Program-made: the position numbers and the translations under genes
NCBI GenBank assembly: GCA_046155895.1
Contig: JBJXFB010000012.1
Location: 1 to 64,000 of the forward strand
Length of the DNA: 64,000 nt
Source: DASYPQ01 sp046155895
GTDB taxonomy: Bacteria > Planctomycetota > UBA1135 > GCA-002686595
Direction of reading: 5' to 3'
The notes under the pieces: model-generated
What the model saw: the letters and a program-made list of their open reading frames with translations, nothing else
What the model was told of the DNA's origin: nothing
Database searches by the model: none
Shown here: positions 25,927 to 32,145 of the stretch, piece after piece
Position numbering within the stretch: position 1 is the stretch's first letter
Layout of the letters: every line of letters begins with the position of its first letter

Positions 25927-26229
25927 ATGCCCTGCCTGCTCGGCTGCCTGGCCCTGGCGATGCCGCGCCTGGTGCTGATCCTCGTCTGGCTCACGAGCGA
26001 CTACCTCGACCGGGCGTACGCGACGACGATCTGGCCTCTGCTCGGGTTCTTCGTCCTCCCGACGACGACGCTCGCCTACGCGTTCGCCATGAACTACGGG
26101 GCGCAGGCGTGGACCCCGGTCGGGATCGCCGCGGTCGTCGTTGGATTCCTCCTGGATCTCGGGTTCTTCAAGACCGGGTCGAACGCGCGCAGGCGCGAGA
26201 TCGTCGTGAAGGGGGAGAAGGTCGGGTAG
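25927..26229 (+). CDS. Small conserved membrane protein
   Basis: The 100-residue product begins MPCLLGCLALAMPRLVLIL and has three transmembrane segments, with a conserved-looking VLPTTTLAYAFAMNYG and a short basic C-terminus facing the cytoplasm. Proteins of this type, with Trp-Leu-Thr and Pro-Thr-Thr-Thr motifs, occur widely as 'hypothetical membrane proteins'; I know no function. The ATG at 25927 is preceded by purine-rich sequence; the upstream in-frame extension is polar and lies on the MltA 5' side. It reads divergently from mltA-like and towards the arsenic operon, 50 bp from arsR. Confidence 0.7.
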   Translation: MPCLLGCLALAMPRLVLILVWLTSDYLDRAYATTIWPLLGFFVLPTTTLAYAFAMNYGAQAWTPVGIAAVVVGFLLDLGFFKTGSNARRREIVVKGEKVG

Positions 26230-26244
26230 ACGAGACGCGGGGGG

Positions 26245-26279
26245 TTGATTATATGCGCTGATGCGAATATAAGGAGCCC
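26245..26279 (+). promoter_or_regulatory. Arsenic-operon promoter and ArsR/SmtB-type operator
   Basis: A sigma70-like pair TTGATT (26245-26250) and TATAAG (26268-26273) has the ideal 17-nt spacer. An imperfect 24-bp inverted repeat at 26249-26272 has arms TTATAT and ATATAA around TGCGCTGATGCG, and covers the spacer and part of the -10 box, as expected for an ArsR repressor site. The -10 ends only 6 nt before the ATG at 26280, so the transcript may be leaderless, yet AAGGAG at 26271-26276 would be a perfect ribosome site if transcription starts further upstream. Confidence 0.65.
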
Positions 26280-26636
26280 ATGGCCCGGACGGCGATCCTC
26301 GACCCCAGCGCGCTCTTCGCCGCGCTCTCCGACCGAACCCGGCTGCGGCTCCTGAACCTGTTGCGAGGCGGGGAGCGGTGCGTCTGCGACCTCGTCGACG
26401 GCGTGGGGGCGCCCCAGCCGACGGTGTCGCGCCATCTCGCGCTGCTGCGGCGCGCGGGGCTCGTCCGCACGCGCCGGGACGGGTTGTGGGTGCACTACCG
26501 TCTCGCGGAAGGTGCCGAGGCCCTGCTCCTGCGGCTGTTCGAGTGCTTGAGCGAGTGCTCGTCGGAATGCCCGGAGTTTCCGCGTGACGAAAAGCGCGTC
26601 CTGGCGGCGCGCAAGGCCAGAGGCTGCTGCGACTAG
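26280..26636 (+). CDS. arsR: ArsR/SmtB-family arsenic-responsive repressor
   Basis: The 118-residue product has a winged helix-turn-helix (about 10-90) with the arsenite-binding motif CVCDLVDG at about 38-45, whose two cysteines plus a nearby third one bind As(III) in classical ArsR. The recognition helix segment is APQPTVSRHLALLRRAGLV. A Cys-rich C-terminus (CLSECSSEC and RGCCD) adds possible metal ligands. It heads a five-gene operon and reads from the operator at 26249-26272, so autorepression relieved by arsenite or methylarsenite is likely. Confidence 0.92.
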   Translation: MARTAILDPSALFAALSDRTRLRLLNLLRGGERCVCDLVDGVGAPQPTVSRHLALLRRAGLVRTRRDGLWVHYRLAEGAEALLLRLFECLSECSSECPEFPRDEKRVLAARKARGCCD

Positions 26637-26652
26637 AAAGGATGGAACGGCG

Positions 26653-27525
26653 ATGAAGACGGAGAATCGTGAAGGAACGGAGAACGTGCGCGACGCGGTG
26701 CGCGAGGGATACGCGAAGGTCGCGCGGGGCGAGCGGACGAGCTGTTGCGGGCCGGCGAGCTCCTGCGGAGGAGCCACGACGGCCGACGAGTTCGCCCAGG
26801 GCGTCGGTTACAGCGCCGCGGAAGTCGCCGCGCTGCCCGAGGGCGCGAACATGGGCCTGTCGTGCGGCAATCCGACGGTCATTGCGGGCCTCAAGGAAGG
26901 AGAGGTAGTCCTCGACCTCGGCAGCGGCGGCGGGATGGACGCGTTCCTGGCCGGACCCAAGGTCGGCCGGAGCGGGCGCGTGATCGGCGTGGACATGACT
27001 CCGGACATGCTGTCCAAGGCGCGCGCGAACCTCGCCGCCTACGAGAGGCGGACCGGGCTTCGGAACGTCGAGTTCCGCCTGGGTGAGATCGAGCACCTTC
27101 CGGTCGCGGACGCGAGCGTCGACGTCGTGATCAGCAACTGCGTGATCAATCTCTCTCCCGACAAGCCCCAGGTGTGGCGCGAGATCGCGCGCGTGCTGAA
27201 GCCCGGCGGTCGCGTCGCTGTGTCGGACCTGGCGCTGCTGCGACCGTTGCCGAGGGAAGTCGTCGGCATGGTCGAGGCCTGGATCGGATGCATCGCTGGC
27301 GCCGTCCTCGTCGACGAGACGGAGCGCATGGCGAGAGACGCCGGTCTCACGGAGGTCGCGCTGCGGCGGAAGCCCGAGTACGTGCGCGCGCTCCAGACTT
27401 TCGAGGACCCGCTCTACCGGAAGATCGTCGAGCACCTGCCGGCGGGCACGGGTGCCGAGGCATTCCTGACGAGTCTCGACGTCGAGGCGCGCAAGCCCGC
27501 GGCGGCCAAGGCCTGCTGCGGATGA
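26653..27525 (+). CDS. arsM: Arsenite methyltransferase
   Basis: ArsM methylates As(III) with SAM, giving methylated and volatile arsenicals. The 290-residue product has the SAM motif VVLDLGSGGGMDAFLAGPKV and the three conserved As-binding cysteines in GLSCGNPT, VVISNCVINLSPDK and WIGCIAGAV. An extra Cys pair cluster near the N-terminus (TSCCGPASSCGG) and KACCG at the C-terminus fit bacterial ArsM. ATG 26653 gives a normal N-terminus (MKTENREG); the frame is open 23 codons further. It starts 16 nt after arsR, and overlaps the aquaporin gene by ATGA. Confidence 0.95.
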   Translation: MKTENREGTENVRDAVREGYAKVARGERTSCCGPASSCGGATTADEFAQGVGYSAAEVAALPEGANMGLSCGNPTVIAGLKEGEVVLDLGSGGGMDAFLAGPKVGRSGRVIGVDMTPDMLSKARANLAAYERRTGLRNVEFRLGEIEHLPVADASVDVVISNCVINLSPDKPQVWREIARVLKPGGRVAVSDLALLRPLPREVVGMVEAWIGCIAGAVLVDETERMARDAGLTEVALRRKPEYVRALQTFEDPLYRKIVEHLPAGTGAEAFLTSLDVEARKPAAAKACCG

Positions 27526-28202
27526 GACGGCTCTTGGCCGAGGGGATCGGCACGTTCGTCCTGGTGCTGGCGGGCACTGGAGCAATCGTCGTCGACTCCT
27601 CCTTGCCGGGAATGATCGGTCATGTCGGCGTCGCGTTGTGCTTCGGACTCGTCGTCCTGGCCATGATCCAGACCTTCGGTGACGTGTCCGGAGCGCATCT
27701 GAATCCCGCCGTGACGGTCGGATTCGTCGTGGCGAAGCGTTTTCCGCTTCGCTCGTCGTGGTCCTACATCCTGGCGCAGTGTTCGGGCGCGATCCTCGCC
27801 AGCGGTTGCCTGCGCCTGCTTTTCCCCGGCGATGCAACTCTCGGGGCGACCTTGCCTTCCGGCGCCGTGCTGCAGTCGCTCGCGCTCGAGATCGTGATGA
27901 CCTGGATCCTGATGCTCGTGATCTTGAGCGTCTCGGCCGGCTCGAAGGAGCGCGGACTGATGGCCGGGATCGCGATCGGAGCCGTGGTCGGACTCGAGGC
28001 GCTGTTCGGCGGCCCGATCTCCGGAGCGTCGATGAATCCGGCGCGCTCGATCGGTCCAGCTCTCGTGTCCGGGCATCTCGACGACTTGTGGATCTACCTC
28101 GTCGCTCCGATCGCGGGCGCGCTGCTCGCGGTCCCGACGTGCAGGCTCGTGCAGGCGCCGGGATGTTGCGGCCAGGCGGAAGGGGAGGGAGCCTGCCCAT
28201 GA
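27522..28202 (+). CDS. aqpS: MIP-family aquaglyceroporin of the arsenic operon
   Basis: The 226-residue membrane channel has six helices and both MIP signature loops, HLNPAVTVG at about 60-68 and SMNPARSIG at about 170-178. In Sinorhizobium meliloti AqpS in an ars operon lets arsenite (made by ArsC) flow out, replacing ArsB/Acr3 pumps; I infer the same role here. No arsenite pump gene is visible in the operon. The C-terminus is Cys-rich (APGCCGQ...GACP), possibly an arsenite contact. The name aqpS is by analogy. Overlaps arsM and the arsC gene by ATGA at both ends. Confidence 0.9.
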   Translation: MRRLLAEGIGTFVLVLAGTGAIVVDSSLPGMIGHVGVALCFGLVVLAMIQTFGDVSGAHLNPAVTVGFVVAKRFPLRSSWSYILAQCSGAILASGCLRLLFPGDATLGATLPSGAVLQSLALEIVMTWILMLVILSVSAGSKERGLMAGIAIGAVVGLEALFGGPISGASMNPARSIGPALVSGHLDDLWIYLVAPIAGALLAVPTCRLVQAPGCCGQAEGEGACP

Positions 28203-28672
28203 CCGGCGGTGAGAAGACTCCCGCTCTGCGAGTCCTCTTTGTTTGCATCGAGAACTCGAACCGCAGCCAGATGGCGGAGGCGTTCGCGCACCAGATCGGG
28301 GGCGGCCGCGTGGAGGCCTTCAGCGCGGGTTCGAGGCCGTCGGGTCGCGTGAATCCCCGGGCGGTCGAGGCGATGCGCGAGAAGGGCTGCGACCTCACGA
28401 AGCACGGATCGAAGGCGCTCACCGACTTACCCGCTGTCGAGTTCGACGCCGCGGTGACGATGGGATGCGGCGACGCGTGTCCGAACGTGCGCGCGAAGGT
28501 ACGGGAGGACTGGAGCATCCCCGACCCGCGCGAGATGCCTCCGGAGGAGTTCCGCGGCGTCCGGGATCTGATCGAGGCTCAGGTCCGGAGTCTGCTGGAG
28601 CGATTGGGCGGCGTGGAACGCTACGCTCCTGTCTCCCGCACCGCCCCGAAGTCCGAGGAGAGAAGTCCATGA
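28199..28672 (+). CDS. arsC: Arsenate reductase, LMW-PTPase / thioredoxin-coupled type
   Basis: The 157-residue product has the phosphatase-like loop C16-IENSN-R22 (VLFVCIENSNRSQMAEAF) used by ArsC of the low-molecular-weight phosphatase family, and the redox cysteines of VTMGCGDACPNV, as in the thioredoxin-coupled branch. The general-acid Asp is in WSIPDPREM. It reduces As(V) to As(III), which the channel or ArsM then handles. Overlaps aqpS-like and the peroxiredoxin genes by ATGA, so the operon is tightly coupled. The upstream in-frame shadow is not translated. Confidence 0.93.
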   Translation: MTGGEKTPALRVLFVCIENSNRSQMAEAFAHQIGGGRVEAFSAGSRPSGRVNPRAVEAMREKGCDLTKHGSKALTDLPAVEFDAAVTMGCGDACPNVRAKVREDWSIPDPREMPPEEFRGVRDLIEAQVRSLLERLGGVERYAPVSRTAPKSEERSP

Positions 28673-29214
28673 TCGCCGTCGGAAAGCCCGCCCCTGCCTT
28701 CGAGTTGCCCGACCAGGACGGCAAGACCCGCAAGCTCTCGGAGTTCCGAGGGAAGTGGGTCGTCCTCTACTTCTATCCGAAGGACGACACGCCCGGCTGC
28801 ACGGTCGAGGCGTGCGAGTTCACGGAAGGCGTGCGCGGATTCGCGAAGCTCGACGCGGTCGTCCTCGGTTGCAGCGGCGACTCGCCGGAGAGCCACCGGA
28901 AGTTCATCGCGAAGCACGGGCTGAAGATCACGCTGCTCTCCGATCCCGAGCACGAGACGATGTCCGCCTACGGGGCGTGGGGCGACAAGGTGCTCTACGG
29001 AAGGAAGTTCAAGGGTGTCATCCGCTCGACCGTGATCGTCGATCCGAAGGGCAACGTCGCGCACCACTGGAAGAAGGTGCAGTCGAAGGGGCACGCGGAG
29101 GCCGTGCGCGCGAGACTCGAAGGCCTGAAGCTCGGATCCAGCGCGAAACCGGCTGCCTCCGCGGCTCGAGCGGGAGGGGCGGGGCCCAAGTCGGTCAGGT
29201 CAGGACGACGCTGA
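28669..29214 (+). CDS. bcp: Thioredoxin-dependent peroxiredoxin, Bcp/PrxQ type
   Basis: The 181-residue product has the PrxQ active site DDTPGCTVEACEF with peroxidatic Cys44 and resolving Cys49, four residues between, as in Bcp. It removes hydroperoxides using thioredoxin, the same donor as ArsC. Placement at the end of the arsenic operon suggests protection against arsenite-induced oxidative stress. The C-terminal ~25 residues (Ala/Gly/Ser-rich, basic end) are an extension beyond the usual 150-155 residues. Convergent with the DUF2007 gene at 29195, overlapping by 20 bp. Confidence 0.93.
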   Translation: MIAVGKPAPAFELPDQDGKTRKLSEFRGKWVVLYFYPKDDTPGCTVEACEFTEGVRGFAKLDAVVLGCSGDSPESHRKFIAKHGLKITLLSDPEHETMSAYGAWGDKVLYGRKFKGVIRSTVIVDPKGNVAHHWKKVQSKGHAEAVRARLEGLKLGSSAKPAASAARAGGAGPKSVRSGRR

Positions 29215-29656
29215 GGATCGCGAAGATCAGCACGGCGCTGTAGACGATCGCCCCGATCGTCCAGCCGTGCTCGGCGGGCCGCCGGCCAAGGCGTTTCGCG
29301 GCGGAGAAATAGGGCCAGGCGAGCCAGAGCGCGTACGGAGCCGTGAAGATCACGACCGAAGCCCAGCGGATGCGGAGGCCGAGCTGGCGAACGCGCTCCT
29401 CCACAGGATCGCCAGGCTCGGCTTCCGGGTCAGGCGGAGGCCGGTAGTCGAGGATCTCCTTTGCCTCGGCGGCGCGATCGTCGGCGACCTGGAGCTGCAC
29501 GCTGAACACGTCGGCGCCCGTGATGAAGGGATCGATGACCTTCATGTTCTCGTCGAGAACGTGCGTCGGGATTCCGTTCGACTCGAGGAGGCCACGGCAG
29601 ACGATGACCTCGGTCATCGGGCCGCGGAGGACGGTGGTCCACCGGTGAGGGATCAA
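29195..29656 (-). CDS. DUF2007-like protein with C-terminal membrane helices
   Basis: The 153-residue product starts at a TTG that overlaps the transketolase stop by TTGA; an ATG 13 codons later (29617) is the alternative. The TTG is preferred because RWTTVLRGPMTEVIVCRGLL then matches the usual start of a DUF2007 domain ('W-T-T-V-x-R-x-P...A-x-x-x-LES-GIP'). The domain ends near residue 80; two C-terminal transmembrane helices follow (about 95-118 and 128-150). DUF2007 domains are thought to be small signalling or regulatory units with an unknown ligand. Overlaps by 20 bp the convergent peroxiredoxin gene. Confidence 0.75.
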   Translation of the reverse strand: MIPHRWTTVLRGPMTEVIVCRGLLESNGIPTHVLDENMKVIDPFITGADVFSVQLQVADDRAAEAKEILDYRPPPDPEAEPGDPVEERVRQLGLRIRWASVVIFTAPYALWLAWPYFSAAKRLGRRPAEHGWTIGAIVYSAVLIFAILSVVLT

Positions 29657-31986
29657 GTGCCGCGCAGACGCGCCAACCGCTTCTCCCGATCCTTCGCGAA
29701 GCGCCCGATGCCTTCCCACAAGTGGTCCGGATCGATGTGCGCCTCGACCTTGAGCTCTTCGACGCTCCCGCCGGTCCTCCAGCGGTCGTCCCAGTCGCTC
29801 GACATCGCGTACTCCTCGGCGACCTTGTGCGCGAGCCAGTCGTGCATCAAGCGCCGCGCGCCGTTCGTGATCACCGTCGAGTCGAGCCAATCGCTCCAAG
29901 GCAGGATCTTCTCGCGATAGGCCGCGTCCGCGCGCTGGAAGAGCTCCCACGACGTCGCCTGAACGAGCTTCACGTTCGGCGCGCCGGCTTCGGCGAACTT
30001 CGGCAGCAGCTGGTACACCGAATCCGTCGTGCTCGTCCCCTGCACGATCACGCAGCCGGCCTTGGGCTTCTTCGCATCGTACGGCCGGATCACGTACGCG
30101 CCCTTGGCTGCGTCCAAGTGCGGCGCGACACCGAGCTTCGCGCGGTCCGGCACGGCCACGTTCGGCCGCGTCAGGTGCAGGATCACGATCGGCGCGTCGC
30201 TCGCGAGCGCCGCGGCGAGCATCGGAGCGACTTCGTTGTGCTCCCACGGGTGCAGATTGATCACGTGTCCGTCCGGGAAGAGCTGCCCGACTCCCGGCGC
30301 GAAGATCCCGAAGTGCGTCCGGCTGTCCTCCGCCGTCTCCGGACCCGAGTGGCCCGCGACCCAGATCACCTTGCCCACCTTGAGCGGGCAGTCCTGCGCG
30401 AGCTGGCTGAAGAGCCGCATCAAACCGTACTTGAGGTACGAGAACGATCCGTACGTCGAGTGCGCGCCCCAGTAGCCGAGGAAAGTCTTCTCCGGCGTGC
30501 TCGACATGTTCACCGTCGCGAGCCCGGCCATCAGGCCGCTGTTGCTGAACTCCGTGATCTGCTGCGGGAGGAGCGAACCGCCGGGATTCTGGTCGCGCTC
30601 GTACCAGCCGAAGCCTTCTTTCTGCTCGAAGCCGATCGAGAAGCCGTGGATCGAAGTCGATTCGGCGAGGTCCGCCGAGCACGCGAGCACGAGCGGCCTG
30701 CCCATCTTCTCGCGCGACAGCTCGTTGACCCACGCGCCGAACTTCGCGAAGCCCTCCTTGTTCGCGATCTTCGTCCCGGGCGCGGCGAAGAGTCCCATCG
30801 GGAGCTTGTCGAGCGCGAGCCAGGAGCGATCCTCCGCCAAGTTCGGAGTCGCCTTCAGGCGGAAGCTCTTCGGCTCGTTCGGGATCGACTCTCCAATCTC
30901 GACGAGCCGATCGGAGAGATACTCGAGGAGCTCCGTGTCCTCCCGCAGGACGCTGAACACCGTCTCGAACCACTTCCGTGTCTGCTCGCGCCCGGCCTTC
31001 TCGCCCGGGTCGTTCGTGTCGCCGAAACCGTCGAACTTCACCCCATAACGTCCCTGGAACTCCCCGCGGCACTTCCAGAAGAGCTCGCTGTTGCGCGCGT
31101 GCGCCTTGCCGTGGCTCGGAGCGTCGAACTTGTGGTAGCCGCGGCCCTTCCGCGTCTTGACCCACACCATCCCCGGCCGGCCGTGCGGCGCGGAGTCGTG
31201 GACGACGCGGATCAACGCCTTCGTGATCGCGGAGTAGTCCTCGCCCTGGTCCGTGCCCGCGATGCGCCAGCCGTAAGGCTTGAACCACTCCTCGGGCGTC
31301 CCGTGCACGACGGTGGAGTGCGCGCGGTGGTCGATGCCGTGGTCGTTCCAGTCGAAGAGGTAGACGAGATTGTCGAGGCCGAGTCCCCACGCGGAGTTCT
31401 TGACCTCGTGGTGCGTGCCGGCGGAGTGACCGCCTTCGCCCTCCATCGCGAAGACCTTCACTTCGCCTGCGCCGGCGTGCTTGAGCGCCATCGCCTCGCC
31501 GAGCGCGGCGGGAGCGCCGTGGCCGGATGGACCGGTGTTGAACTTGAAGAAGAGGGTCTTGCCCTCCATCTCCGCGTGGCCCGGGAGGCCCTTGTTGTGG
31601 CGGAGGAAGAGGAGATCCTCCCAGAAGAGCGCGCGCTCACCAGCGTTCGGAACGAGGTAGCGCTTGTCCTTCGTCCGCTCGTAGCGGATGCGGAGCGCCT
31701 CGTTGTAGACGGCGAGCATGCCGTAGACGAGCGGGCAGCAGTGACCCGCGACGAGGACGAAGCGGTCGCCGAAGGGATGCTCGGGATGACGCAGATCCCA
31801 GCGCATGACGCCGCCGAGCGTGGTGGCGACCATGAGCGGGACCTTGGAGCGCGAGCCGCCCGGGTGCCCCGACTGGCGCAGGTTGAGCATGAGATCGATC
31901 GACTGATCGATCAGGTCGCCGACCTTCTGCCACTGGGCGAAGTGGGGGGAGAGGGCTTCGAACGTTGGCTTCTGGAGGGTTTGCAT
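29653..31986 (-). CDS. Divergent long transketolase
   Basis: The 777-residue product is clearly a transketolase-fold ThDP enzyme: SGHPGGSRSKVPLM at the start, PSGHGAPAALGEAMALK, and a C-terminal transketolase domain up to the end. It differs from the housekeeping form in length (about 660 usual) and in the ThDP/Mg2+ loop, where GDG..EG is MEGEGGHSAG (Asp to Glu) and is followed by FDWNDHGID. The catalytic Glu region is less clear (QITEFSNSG). It may act on other ketose phosphates or be an alternative family member. The start MQTLQKPT at 31986 follows a 159-bp divergent gap from the sigma-fusion gene; a -10-like ACTATA complement (32031-32036) may serve it. Confidence 0.8.
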   Translation of the reverse strand: MQTLQKPTFEALSPHFAQWQKVGDLIDQSIDLMLNLRQSGHPGGSRSKVPLMVATTLGGVMRWDLRHPEHPFGDRFVLVAGHCCPLVYGMLAVYNEALRIRYERTKDKRYLVPNAGERALFWEDLLFLRHNKGLPGHAEMEGKTLFFKFNTGPSGHGAPAALGEAMALKHAGAGEVKVFAMEGEGGHSAGTHHEVKNSAWGLGLDNLVYLFDWNDHGIDHRAHSTVVHGTPEEWFKPYGWRIAGTDQGEDYSAITKALIRVVHDSAPHGRPGMVWVKTRKGRGYHKFDAPSHGKAHARNSELFWKCRGEFQGRYGVKFDGFGDTNDPGEKAGREQTRKWFETVFSVLREDTELLEYLSDRLVEIGESIPNEPKSFRLKATPNLAEDRSWLALDKLPMGLFAAPGTKIANKEGFAKFGAWVNELSREKMGRPLVLACSADLAESTSIHGFSIGFEQKEGFGWYERDQNPGGSLLPQQITEFSNSGLMAGLATVNMSSTPEKTFLGYWGAHSTYGSFSYLKYGLMRLFSQLAQDCPLKVGKVIWVAGHSGPETAEDSRTHFGIFAPGVGQLFPDGHVINLHPWEHNEVAPMLAAALASDAPIVILHLTRPNVAVPDRAKLGVAPHLDAAKGAYVIRPYDAKKPKAGCVIVQGTSTTDSVYQLLPKFAEAGAPNVKLVQATSWELFQRADAAYREKILPWSDWLDSTVITNGARRLMHDWLAHKVAEEYAMSSDWDDRWRTGGSVEELKVEAHIDPDHLWEGIGRFAKDREKRLARLRGT

Positions 31987-32145
31987 GCGGGGAGATGCCC
32001 AAGGGGAGCGCCGAATTCGGGCCAGACGACACTATAACCGCCTCGACCTGCGCGGAGCACGGTAGCGGCCGGCGCTCGTGCACGACCGCGACCCGGTATT
32101 CCCAGATTCCCGCGACGCGCGCATCATCCAGGGGATCTTTCCGGC

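Noticed and set aside
25381..28518. A 1045-codon minus-strand ORF antisense to arsR, arsM and aqpS
   Set aside because: Composition is Arg/Ser/Pro-rich and no domain is visible; the plus-strand arsenic genes have complete family motifs.
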